A stretch of 64,000 nt of DNA, taken from positions 434,001 to 498,000 of the forward strand of contig NZ_LFIP02000005.1 in the NCBI RefSeq assembly GCF_001189235.2, read 5' to 3'. This document shows, one piece after another, positions 25,572 through 32,764 of the stretch (the first letter of the stretch is position 1; each line of letters starts with the position of its first letter). A program made the translations under genes and the position numbers. The stretch is from Bradyrhizobium embrapense. Lineage in GTDB: Bacteria > Pseudomonadota > Alphaproteobacteria > Rhizobiales > Xanthobacteraceae. The notes below the pieces were generated by a model that ran no database searches, had not been told where the DNA came from, and was given only the letters and a program-made list of their open reading frames with translations.

Positions 25572-26149
25572 GTGTGATCGCGGAGAAAGACCGCGTAAGG
25601 ATCGGCCAGTTCAGCCACTAGATTTATTTGGACTTCCTTAGTCTGCGCCTCGTTGGTCTGTTCAGGCTTATCGGTAACTTCTAGACAAGCTTTGTCTACC
25701 TGACCGAGCAGATATCTGCTGCCAAGTCGACCCACGTTGTTTCCGACTGCAACGCGCGTCTGGTCGAGTGGAAGAATGTGTTCTTCCTTTCGAAGGCCTT
25801 TGATTACCAGCGCAAAACGCGATCCGAGCACGTTGATGGTGTTGGGTATCTTTGTCCAGTTGATTCCATCCGACGAACATTCGCTGGCGCGCAGTTGCTC
25901 GGCAAAGTGATTTGAAGTCATCTGTTGCATACAAAGGAAGATCGGCTGTCCTTTTTGCCTGAAGCTCTGCACGAACGGTTGAACCATCGTTCTCGGATGG
26001 CACGTATTGCCGCCGTAGCCCCACATGGCGTAGCCGGTATCTTGTATCTCCTTCGATTTGCGAGCGATGATGTCCTCAAGGCTTTCTTTGGCGTGCGTCC
26101 CCACTTTCATAAAGAGGATGCCTGCGCCAGGCTTAATAATTTGAGTCAT
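25568..26149 (-). CDS. Unknown 193-residue protein coupled to BpsA-like gene
   Basis: Unrecognised. The N-terminal half carries GAGILFMKVGTHAKE (about residues 8-22), YAMWGYGGNTCHPRTMVQPF (about 40-59) and PIFLCMQQM (about 69-77). These suggest an alpha/beta domain with a Gly-Asn-Thr-Cys-His motif that could be catalytic or metal-binding. A middle region around NVLGSRFALVIKGLRKEEHI follows. The C-terminal ~35 residues are Glu/Thr/Gln-rich and probably flexible. Its start overlaps the upstream BpsA-like gene by four bases (ATGA), so the two are translationally coupled. It converges tail-to-tail with the PIN-like gene, and both stop codons sit in TTAA. Confidence 0.68.
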   Translation of the reverse strand: MTQIIKPGAGILFMKVGTHAKESLEDIIARKSKEIQDTGYAMWGYGGNTCHPRTMVQPFVQSFRQKGQPIFLCMQQMTSNHFAEQLRASECSSDGINWTKIPNTINVLGSRFALVIKGLRKEEHILPLDQTRVAVGNNVGRLGSRYLLGQVDKACLEVTDKPEQTNEAQTKEVQINLVAELADPYAVFLRDHT

Positions 26150-26979
26150 TTTGCTATCTCCAAAAGTTCAAGGCGATACTCATCCTCAGAAGCTTTTCCG
26201 TAGTCGAGGCGCTTTCGCTCTCGAACGTAGCGAACGCGGGGCGCCTGAGATTTTCCATAAAAATTCTCAAGTCGCGATCGGTCGGTTATCGCCTCGCTCA
26301 CGAAGCTTCGCGAATCGCCGGGCAGTGAAGAAACGATCAAATTGCAAGATCGGAGGTCCGGGTTATCGTCCAAATGGTAAGTGTGCATACGTGGCATCAT
26401 CCGGGAAACATAAAACCCCGATGACGATGCAAATGATTGTGCGCTCCCTAGCACCTGCTTCGGCCATTCGAGTTCTTCATCGTCTGCGATAACAATTGCG
26501 CCTTCTCCTTTGTAGCCGATAGCCTCCATGCCTCGTTGTGCGAAGACGTTTACGCTCTCTCCGTTGTTGCTGGCGCCCCATGGGGGATTGGTATAAAAAA
26601 AATCAAAACGGTTGGGTTGAGGAAACTCATCAAGGCAATTGTAGAGTACCGCGTCCAAGTGCTCTATTCGTTCCTTATCCGCGAAACGCTTCACCGCCTG
26701 GACGATTCGCTCGTCGAAATCAAAGACCGTGATTCTGGACGGGCCATACTCGATGATGCCCCTCTTTTGAAGGTACGCGGTACAAACGCTGATCGCATCA
26801 CCGTCTCCAATGAAAGCAAGGCGGCGCTTGTCGGCCCAACTGGCGACAAACTCACTTTGGAGCACCATGTCGCCGCTCTTCATGTAGATTTGGTCAAACT
26901 CGCGAAGCGCGCGCGGTCTATTTTGAACTACATCCGAGATGGCATTGAGTGCTTCGCGAAGGTCAATTCGTTCACGCAT
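26146..26979 (-). CDS. BpsA/DUF43-like aminopropyltransferase-fold protein
   Basis: A 277-residue protein with a Rossmann-type methyltransferase / aminopropyltransferase core. The glycine loop is LAFIGDGDAISV (about residues 53-64), strand 2 is ITVFDFDERIV (about 83-93), and the motif IV analogue is FFYTNPPWGASNNGE (about 126-140). IGDGD plus TNPPW resembles branched-chain polyamine synthase BpsA (PF01861), which adds aminopropyl groups to spermidine. NPPW also resembles N-methyltransferases, so a DNA or RNA methylase is the main alternative. The N-terminal ~45 residues are helical. It is the first gene of a two-gene operon in an AT-richer island with a peptidase and PIN-like gene opposite. 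No promoter could be pinpointed. Confidence 0.65.
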   Translation of the reverse strand: MRERIDLREALNAISDVVQNRPRALREFDQIYMKSGDMVLQSEFVASWADKRRLAFIGDGDAISVCTAYLQKRGIIEYGPSRITVFDFDERIVQAVKRFADKERIEHLDAVLYNCLDEFPQPNRFDFFYTNPPWGASNNGESVNVFAQRGMEAIGYKGEGAIVIADDEELEWPKQVLGSAQSFASSSGFYVSRMMPRMHTYHLDDNPDLRSCNLIVSSLPGDSRSFVSEAITDRSRLENFYGKSQAPRVRYVRERKRLDYGKASEDEYRLELLEIAK

Positions 26980-27285
26980 GATAGCTCGCTGAAAATCTGT
27001 AGTTTAGTGAGAAATATCTACACCCTACAATTGCTGCCGTGGTTCGCCAAGTACCGGAGGAGCCGATCGCACTCCTGCTTAACGCTGCGGCTGTTTTCAT
27101 TGGAATGGCTGAACTGCACGCGCTTACCGCGTACCTGAACGACGACTTCGGTATGGAGGCGGATGGAGGAGCTGAGGCGGTCGGACCGGGTACGTTCGGA
27201 CGTTGATGAAGTCCGAAGAAATCATGGCCTTACGCGGCACTCAGGACCGAGCTTCCAATAAAATTAATGAATCCAGCAGGATAGG
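26980..27285. other. Island-edge intergenic region next to tRNA-Thr
   Basis: 306 bases between the BpsA-like gene and tRNA-Thr. It should hold that operon's promoter. A possible short ORF on the plus strand (GTG at 27039, stop at 27204-27206, with ALLLNAAAVFIGMAELHALT) is open but has no clear ribosome site. No integrase remnant and no obvious copy of the tRNA 3' end was seen at the other island edge. Confidence 0.4.
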
Positions 27286-27360
27286 TGGTGCTGCCAGACA
27301 GGATTGAACTGTCGACCTCTCCATTACCAATGGAGTGCTCTACCACTGAGCTACGGCAGC
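27286..27360 (-). tRNA. tRNA-Thr (anticodon GGT)
   Basis: On the minus strand the cloverleaf is complete. Acceptor GCTGCCG pairs with TGGCAGC, and the D-arm is GCTCAGTGGTAGAGC. The anticodon arm is CTCCA-TTGGTAA-TGGAG with anticodon GGT, and the T-arm contains GTTCAATCC. Discriminator A and the encoded CCA are at 27286-27289. The 3' end points at the accessory island. Confidence 0.97.
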
Positions 27361-27679
27361 GTGCCCGGGAAAAATTGAATCGGCCCCAAGGGCCCGTCCA
27401 AGCGGGCGGTTCTTGCCACAGGCCTCCCGTTGGCGCAAGGGAAACAGCGCCCCCGTTGCCGACGAAATCGGCAGAAACTGACCTTCCTCGCCGCCGATTC
27501 TGCCCGATCCGGCCGATTTCGGTCTGATTGGGTTCCGATCGTGGCAGGAAGCCGGATTTTGCCCCGCCGCCGAATCACGCCGCCTGGCGCAACTGGCCGA
27601 CCGGGCAGGGTGCGCGGGCGGCGGCCTTTGGCTATGTTCGCTCTCGCGGAAGGCGCGACGGCGGTTCGAGAGTTTTGCA
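27361..27679. other. Intergenic region upstream of tRNA-Thr and of a small gene
   Basis: 319 bases holding the presumed leftward tRNA promoter and the rightward promoter of the 69-residue gene at 27680. I see no further gene or strong repeat; the ORFs overlapping it are in shadow frames with no ribosome sites. Confidence 0.4.
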
Positions 27680-27889
27680 ATGACAGGCGAGCAGGACAGA
27701 GGCGGCGGGCAGGCCGGAGCCCGCGGGAAGGATTCACGACAGGATCGTCTCAAGCTGGCGCTGCGCGAAAACCTGAAGCGGCGGAAATCGCAGGCGCGCG
27801 GTCGCGAGGATGTGGCTTCCCAGCCAGCCCAGGGGTCACTAGAGGACGGCTCGCGAGATGACGCCGGCGGAAATGGGCCAGGCCGCTAG
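27680..27889 (+). CDS. Small basic conserved hypothetical protein
   Basis: 69 residues, hydrophilic throughout. The central block DRLKLALRENLKRRKSQARG (about residues 23-42) is a strongly basic amphipathic helix that I recall as conserved in small Bradyrhizobium-type proteins. Both flanks are Gly/Gln/Asp-rich and probably disordered. It may bind nucleic acid, but this is a guess from charge. An AGAG-type site (GGTTCGAGAG) lies upstream of the ATG. Confidence 0.6.
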   Translation: MTGEQDRGGGQAGARGKDSRQDRLKLALRENLKRRKSQARGREDVASQPAQGSLEDGSRDDAGGNGPGR

Positions 27890-28024
27890 AGCCTTTCCCG
27901 CCAGGTGGACATCAGGTCGTGCAGAAAATCTGGCAAAACGACAAGCCGGGCCTGGCGTCTGGCTCTAATGAAAATCGAAACGCCAGCCGGGTGGCGTGCG
28001 TTGCAACGAAAGTGGGTCGCTGAG

Positions 28025-29719
28025 ATGGCTGTAGAGACGACGATCGACCGGCTGAACGCCTCCGCCTATGCCTTCCCGCGTCATGAGCAGACCTTTCCGA
28101 CACTGACGGCGCTTGAGATCGAGCGGATGCGCCGCTTCGGCGAGCCGCGTGCGTACAAGGACGGCGAGGCGCTGTTCGAGACGGGCAAGCCGGGGCCCGG
28201 CATGTTCGTGGTGCTGTCGGGCTGCGTGGCGATCTCCCAGCGCGACGGCCTCGGCCGCGTCACGCCGGTCATAGATCAGGGGCCGGGGCAATTCCTTGCC
28301 GAGATCGGTCAGCTCTCGGGGCGCGCCGCGCTGGTCGACGGCCATGCCGAGGGCCCCGTCGAGACATTGCTGCTGCCGCCCGAGCGGCTGCGCGCGCTGC
28401 TGGTCGCCGAGGCCGATCTCGGCGAGCGCATCATGCGCGCGCTGATCCTGCGCCGCGTCAGCCTGATCCAGGGCGGCGCCGGTGGCCCGGTGCTGATCGG
28501 CTCCGCTTCGGTCGGCAACATGGCGCCGCTGCAGAACTTCCTGGCGCGCAACGGCCAGCCGCATCACGTTCTCGATCCAGAGACCGACACGGATGCCGCC
28601 GATCTCGTCGCACGCTATTCGCCCACCCGTGCCGAGCTGCCGCTGGTGGTCACCCCGAACGGCACCGTGCTGCGCAATCCGTCCGAGACCGCGCTTGCGA
28701 TGGCGCTCGGCATGATCGGCGACAGCGCGCAAGACAAGCTCTACGATGTCGCGGTGGTCGGCAGCGGTCCAGCCGGGCTCTCCACCGCGGTTTATGCGGC
28801 CTCCGAAGGCCTGTCCGTCGCCGTGTTCGATTCCCGTGCCTTCGGCGGCCAGGCCGGCGCCAGCATGCGGATCGAGAACTATCTGGGATTCCCGACCGGC
28901 ATCACCGGCCAGGCGCTGGCCGGGCGCGCCTTCAACCAGGCGCAGAAATTCGGCGCCGAGATGCTGATCCCGGTCTCGATCAAATCGCTGGATTGCTCGA
29001 AGGCGTCGGGCGCGTTCACGCTCGCCACCGGGTGTGGGCACACGCTGCGCGCCAAGTCGGTGGTGGTCGCGAGCGGCGCGCGCTATCGCCGGCCGGCGAT
29101 CGACAATCTCGAGAATTATGAAGGCCGCGGTGTCTGGTACTGGGCCTCGCCGATCGAGGCGCGGCTCTGCGCCCAGCAGGATGTCGTGCTGGTCGGCGGC
29201 GGCAACTCGGCAGGCCAGGCGGCGGTGTACCTGTCGGCGCATGCGCGCAAGGTCAACATGATGATCCGCGGCGGCGGGCTCGGGGCCAGCATGTCGCGCT
29301 ATCTGATCGAGCGTATCGAGGCGACGCCGAACATCGAATTGATGTTCAACACCGAGGTGACCGGGCTCGAAGGCGTGGAGACGCTGGAGCGCGTGCGCTG
29401 GCGCAGCCGGCTTGCGCCCGACGAGTTCACGATGGATATCCGCAATCTGTTTTTGTTCGTCGGCGCCGATCCGGCGACCGGCTGGCTCGAGGGCTGCGGC
29501 GTGCAGGTCGACCGCGGCGGCTTCGTGATGACCGGCGTGCAGAACGGTGAGGGCGCACGCGCCGTGCCACAGCTCGAGACCACGGTGCCCGGCGTGTTCG
29601 CTGTCGGCGACGTCCGCTCCGGATCAGTCAAGCGCGTCGGCGGCGCGATCGGCGAGGGCGCGCAGGTGGTTGCGGCCCTGCACGGCTATCTCGCCGATGA
29701 CGGTAGTCCGTCGCTGTAG
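28025..29719 (+). CDS. cNMP-binding / thioredoxin reductase-like FAD-dependent oxidoreductase
   Basis: 564 residues with two modules. Residues about 20-150 form a cyclic-nucleotide-binding domain (EALFETGKPGPGMFVVLSG and GQFLAEIGQLSGRAALVDG). Residues about 240-560 form an FAD/NAD(P)H disulphide-reductase-like domain: VAVVGSGPAGLSTAVYAASE (FAD), LVGGGNSAGQAAVYLSAHA (NADPH) and GVFAVGDVRSGSVKRVGGAI (FAD end). Where thioredoxin reductase has CxxC this protein reads GVWYWASPIEARLC, so the redox pair is absent. The enzyme must pass electrons differently, as ferredoxin reductases do. I set the start at 28025; an upstream start at 27905 adds unconvincing residues. A UBP zinc-finger gene follows at 29866. 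Confidence 0.88.
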   Translation: MAVETTIDRLNASAYAFPRHEQTFPTLTALEIERMRRFGEPRAYKDGEALFETGKPGPGMFVVLSGCVAISQRDGLGRVTPVIDQGPGQFLAEIGQLSGRAALVDGHAEGPVETLLLPPERLRALLVAEADLGERIMRALILRRVSLIQGGAGGPVLIGSASVGNMAPLQNFLARNGQPHHVLDPETDTDAADLVARYSPTRAELPLVVTPNGTVLRNPSETALAMALGMIGDSAQDKLYDVAVVGSGPAGLSTAVYAASEGLSVAVFDSRAFGGQAGASMRIENYLGFPTGITGQALAGRAFNQAQKFGAEMLIPVSIKSLDCSKASGAFTLATGCGHTLRAKSVVVASGARYRRPAIDNLENYEGRGVWYWASPIEARLCAQQDVVLVGGGNSAGQAAVYLSAHARKVNMMIRGGGLGASMSRYLIERIEATPNIELMFNTEVTGLEGVETLERVRWRSRLAPDEFTMDIRNLFLFVGADPATGWLEGCGVQVDRGGFVMTGVQNGEGARAVPQLETTVPGVFAVGDVRSGSVKRVGGAIGEGAQVVAALHGYLADDGSPSL

Positions 29720-29727
29720 CTTTTCCT

Positions 29728-29832
29728 CCGTCATCCTTGAGCCCGCGAAGCGGCGTGTCGAAGGATGAATCGGCCACAATGCGGGCCGTGCATCATTCGA
29801 GGCTCGCTCCGCTCGCACCTCAAGGATGACGG
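29728..29832. repeat. MITE-like palindromic repeat with 14-bp terminal inverted repeats
   Basis: Perfect ends CCGTCATCCTTGAG (29728-29741) and CTCAAGGATGACGG (29819-29832) enclose about 77 bases containing further short complementarities (GCGAAGC, GAGGCTCGCTC). It fills the gap between two genes and matches the style of dispersed CATCCTTGAG / CTCAAGGATG elements in Bradyrhizobium. Confidence 0.75.
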
Positions 29833-29865
29833 TTCAAAAGAACTCATTTCAGATGCGAGGCGCAA

Positions 29866-30174
29866 ATGACAAAAGGCTGCACCCACATCGCCGGTATCCA
29901 GGATGTCACGCCGAGTGCGCTCGGCTGCGAGGAATGCCTGAAGAGCGGCAGCCGCTGGCTGCATTTGCGGATCTGCCGGACCTGCGGCCATGTCAGCTGT
30001 TGCGACGACTCGCCGAACCGGCACGCGACCGCGCATTTCCACGCCACCGGCCATCCCGTGATCGAGGGCTATGATCCGCCGGAAGGCTGGGGCTGGTGCT
30101 ATGTCGACGAGGTGCTGTTCGACCTGTCGAAACGCAAGACGCCGCATAACGGGCCGATCCCGCGCTATTATTGA
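29866..30174 (+). CDS. UBP-type zinc finger protein
   Basis: A 102-residue protein almost entirely made of a Zn-UBP domain. Metal ligands run through GCTH (start), GCEECLKSGSRW (about residues 20-31), RICRTCGHVSCCDDSPNRHA (about 35-54) and AHFHATGHPV (about 56-65). In eukaryotes this domain binds the C-terminus of ubiquitin; bacterial standalone copies have no established role. It follows the cNMP/FAD oxidoreductase gene across the 29728-29832 repeat; possible functional pairing is inferred from adjacency only. Confidence 0.9.
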   Translation: MTKGCTHIAGIQDVTPSALGCEECLKSGSRWLHLRICRTCGHVSCCDDSPNRHATAHFHATGHPVIEGYDPPEGWGWCYVDEVLFDLSKRKTPHNGPIPRYY

Positions 30175-30344
30175 TTCAATGTCTCACAGGGCGCACGGGC
30201 GTATGACACGCGTGCGACCACTTTCGGCAAGTGCCGGCGCCGACGAATTTTCATGAGATGTCAGCCGTCCTGCCATCGAACCATGTAGCAATTTTCAAAA
30301 CCGCATCGTAACGTGGTGCGGGTTCTCAACGGGGAGTGCGCCAC

Positions 30345-30845
30345 ATGACGACGCTGGTGCTTGTGCACGTCATTATCAGCCTGATCGCCATCGTCGCCGG
30401 CGTGATCGTGATGTTCGGCCTGCTCGGCTCGCGCGCGATGCCCGGGCTGACCGCGATCTTCCTCATCCTCACGATCCTGACCAACGCCACCGGCTTCGTG
30501 ATCCCGCCGCTGGTGACCGAAAAACTGCTGCCGTCGCATGTCATCGGCGGCCTCTCGCTGGTGCTGCTTGCGATCGCCTGCATCGCGCTGTATGCGATGC
30601 AGCTCAAGGGCGCCTGGCGCCCGATCTATATCGTGACCGCGATGGTCTCGCTTTATCTCAACGTCTTCGTGCTCGTGATCCAGAGCTTCCTCAAGGTGCC
30701 TGCGCTGCAGGCGCTAGCGCCGGCGGTGCCGCCGAACCCGCCGTCCGGGCCGGTGTTTGCCACGGTGCAGGGCATCGTGCTGGTGTTCTTCGCCGTGGTG
30801 ATCATCGGCGCCTGGCGCCGGTTCAGGCCGGTCACGTTCGCCTGA
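30345..30845 (+). CDS. Conserved integral membrane protein, unknown function
   Basis: 166 residues with four to five hydrophobic helices: TLVLVHVIISLIAIVAGVIV (about 2-21), AMPGLTAIFLILTILTNATG (about 31-50), LSLVLLAIACIALYAMQL (about 70-87), IYIVTAMVSLYLNVFVLVIQ (about 94-113) and VQGIVLVFFAVVIIGAW near the end. No catalytic motif is visible. An in-frame GTG at 30336 is an alternative start. It lies between the zinc-finger and hydrolase genes with separate gaps, so operon membership is uncertain. Confidence 0.75.
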   Translation: MTTLVLVHVIISLIAIVAGVIVMFGLLGSRAMPGLTAIFLILTILTNATGFVIPPLVTEKLLPSHVIGGLSLVLLAIACIALYAMQLKGAWRPIYIVTAMVSLYLNVFVLVIQSFLKVPALQALAPAVPPNPPSGPVFATVQGIVLVFFAVVIIGAWRRFRPVTFA

Positions 30846-30956
30846 TCCGGGGCGGGTGACATCATTCTGGGGCGCCGCACAGCATAGAAGGTGACGTGCG
30901 CTGACGCGCGTGAGGTGCGTTCGCGCCTGAATATCGGCAACAAGAGGAGCAAGCCA

Positions 30957-31781
30957 ATGCCCACCATCACCACCAAAGACGGCGTCGATATCTTCTACAA
31001 GGATTGGGGTTCGGGCCAGCCGATCGTGTTCAGCCATGGCTGGCCGCTGTCGTCGGACGACTGGGACGCCCAGATGCTGTTCTTCGTGGGCCACGGCTTT
31101 CGCGTCGTCGCCCACGACCGCCGCGGCCACGGCCGCTCCGCCCAGGTCGCCGACGGCCATGACATGGACCACTATGCCGACGACCTCGCGGCCGTCACCG
31201 CGCATCTCGATCTGAAGAACGCCGTTCATGTCGGCCATTCCACCGGGGGCGGCGAGGTGGTGCATTACATCGCCCGTCACGGCGAGAGCCGGGTCGCGAA
31301 GGCCGCGATCCTGAGCGCGGTGCCGCCCCTGATGGTGCAGACGGCGGCCAACCCCGGCGGTTTGCCGAAGTCGGTATTCGACGGTCTGCAGGCCCAGCTC
31401 GCGGCCAACCGCTCGCAGTTCTACCGCGATCTGCCGGCGGGGCCGTTCTACGGCTACAACCGGCCCGGCGCAAAACCGTCGGAAGCGGTGATCCAGAACT
31501 GGTGGCGGCAGGGCATGATGGGCGGCGCGAAAGCGCATTACGACGGCATCGTCGCGTTCTCGCAGACCGACTTCACAGAGGACCTGAAGAAGATCAACGT
31601 GCCGGTGCTGGTGATGCATGGCGACGACGACCAGATCGTGCCCTACGCCGACTCCGCGCCGCTCTCGGCCAAGCTCTTGAAGAACGGCACGCTGAAGACC
31701 TACAAGGGCTTTCCGCACGGCATGCCGACGACGGAGGCCGAGACCATCAACAAGGATCTGCTGGCGTTCATCAAGGGGTGA
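30957..31781 (+). CDS. Alpha/beta hydrolase, non-haem chloroperoxidase-like
   Basis: A 274-residue cytoplasmic alpha/beta-hydrolase of the haloperoxidase/esterase group. The oxyanion segment is FSHGWPLSSDDWD (about residues 22-34) and the nucleophile elbow is VGHSTGG (Ser about 94). The acid is in VMHGDDDQIVP (about 218-228) and the His in FPHGMPTT (about 249-256). RGHGRS after strand 4 is typical of cofactor-free chloroperoxidases, which are mainly esterases with perhydrolysis activity. The start is fixed by GAGGAGCAAGCC before the ATG at 30957. The gene is monocistronic as far as visible. Confidence 0.92.
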   Translation: MPTITTKDGVDIFYKDWGSGQPIVFSHGWPLSSDDWDAQMLFFVGHGFRVVAHDRRGHGRSAQVADGHDMDHYADDLAAVTAHLDLKNAVHVGHSTGGGEVVHYIARHGESRVAKAAILSAVPPLMVQTAANPGGLPKSVFDGLQAQLAANRSQFYRDLPAGPFYGYNRPGAKPSEAVIQNWWRQGMMGGAKAHYDGIVAFSQTDFTEDLKKINVPVLVMHGDDDQIVPYADSAPLSAKLLKNGTLKTYKGFPHGMPTTEAETINKDLLAFIKG

Positions 31782-31870
31782 GGGCCGGGGCTGTGTGCTT
31801 CGCACTTCGCAACGCCATCCAATGCGGACTTGGCAGGCTGTTGCGTAAGGGAATCACCGGCGGAAGGGTT

Positions 31871-32050
31871 CCCTCCCCCCTTGCGGGGGAGGGTTAGGGC
31901 GAGGAGTGGCCCACACGGCGCGCGCTCTCGAGATGCATTCCAATCCGCGCAATCAAGGTTGCGAAGCCGATCGCTTCATCGATTACCTCGACCCGAGGCT
32001 TATCCCTCTCCCCACCCTCCCCCAACGCAAGTCGGGCCTGCCCGACTTGC
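31871..32050. repeat. Composite intergenic palindromic repeat
   Basis: The left end is a CCCTCCCCC / GGGGGAGGG hairpin (31871-31893). The right end is GCAAGTCGGGC / GCCCGACTTGC with a two-base loop (32027-32037 and 32040-32050). GGGGGAGGGTTAGGG on the left is mirrored by CCCTCTCCCCACCCTCCCCC on the right. This suggests one element with inverted termini. Confidence 0.6.
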
Positions 32051-32105
32051 GCAAATTTACAATGCGCAATCGGAGATCGGGTCATGCTGCTGGCGCCAGC
32101 TCCTT

Positions 32106-32131
32106 TGCATGGGGTTGTTTTCGATATTTTG
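32106..32131. repeat. 26-base dispersed repeat, copy 1
   Basis: Begins TGCATGGGGTTGTTTTCG. An exact reverse-complement copy lies at 36035-36060, so the two face each other across the hisD-maf block. Confidence 0.85.
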
Positions 32132-32213
32132 CTCGGCGCCGCCGGTTCCCTCGATCGGGATTTCCTTGCGGCCGCTGGTACATCCCGGGCCGCAAGGCGT
32201 TATAACCCCCGTC

Positions 32214-32642
32214 ATGTCCCCACCTGCCCCCCTGAAACTGATCGCCCTCGATGCGGATGACCTGGCGGTGATCTCCGCCCATGTGCAGGACGCCCGCGTC
32301 CACCCTGCCGACATCATCTGGCGGCAGGACCAGAAGCGCCTCGTGGTCGGCCTGAACCGGCTGGACTGGGAGCAGACCTTGTCGGGCGGCACCTGCTCGC
32401 GCCGGCTGATCGCCGCGCTCCGGTTCGACCGGGTGCTGGCATGCAAGTCGCGCAATATCGACCTGGAGGCCCCGGAGGCCACCCTGGAACTGCTCGGGAT
32501 CGAATTCCACGCCTCCGACCCGCCGGGCGGCAGCGCGCTCCTGATGTTCGGCGAGGGCGGGGCGCTGCGGCTCGATGTCGAGTGCCTGGAGTGCGAATTG
32601 ACCGATCTCGGGGAAGACGACCTCGGGGTGGCGCCGGGGTAA
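32214..32642 (+). CDS. DUF2948 family protein
   Basis: 142 residues of the alphaproteobacterial DUF2948 family. It has the usual opening LKLIALDADDLAVISAHVQD (about residues 7-26), the QKRLVVGLNRLDWE block (about 40-53) and the closing LDVECLECELTDLGE (about 120-134), which supplies acidic residues and a Cys pair. The function is unknown. In many alphaproteobacteria this gene sits directly upstream of hisD and UPF0262, exactly as here, so cotranscription with hisD (123 bases later) is likely. The ATG at 32214 begins the conserved sequence. Confidence 0.88.
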   Translation: MSPPAPLKLIALDADDLAVISAHVQDARVHPADIIWRQDQKRLVVGLNRLDWEQTLSGGTCSRRLIAALRFDRVLACKSRNIDLEAPEATLELLGIEFHASDPPGGSALLMFGEGGALRLDVECLECELTDLGEDDLGVAPG

Positions 32643-32649
32643 TCATGCC

Positions 32650-32673
32650 GTCGTCCCGGCCTTCGCCGGACGA
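32650..32673. repeat. REP-like palindromic repeat copy
   Basis: GTCGTCCCGGCCTTCGCCGG, followed by a degenerate ACGAGG arm, matches the repeat at 2393-2419. It lies in the gap between DUF2948 and hisD. Confidence 0.65.
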
Positions 32674-32764
32674 GGGCTGTGAGGTTGCGTGGCTGCCAAG
32701 GGTTGACGGCCATTATCCGCCGCGCCATTGAGCAGGGACCCGAACTCCTCTTCAGAAAGCCGCC

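Larger units (their letters stand above)
31782..32213. other. Repeat-filled intergenic region
   Basis: 432 bases without a credible gene. It holds a C-run/G-run hairpin at 31871-31893 and a purine/pyrimidine-rich pair near 31885-31900 and 32005-32025. A perfect 11-bp hairpin at 32027-32050 and a 26-base dispersed repeat at 32106-32131 complete it. It looks like nested intergenic repeats with the DUF2948 promoter at the right end. Confidence 0.6.

Noticed and set aside
27003..27206. Small plus-strand ORF near the island edge
   Set aside because: The frame is open and reads plausibly, but it lacks a clear start and ribosome site, so it was only mentioned in the intergenic entry.
31871..32050. 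Considered as a CRISPR-like or phage attachment array
   Set aside because: The repeats are inverted and not regularly spaced, and there are no spacers; they fit dispersed palindromic intergenic repeats.
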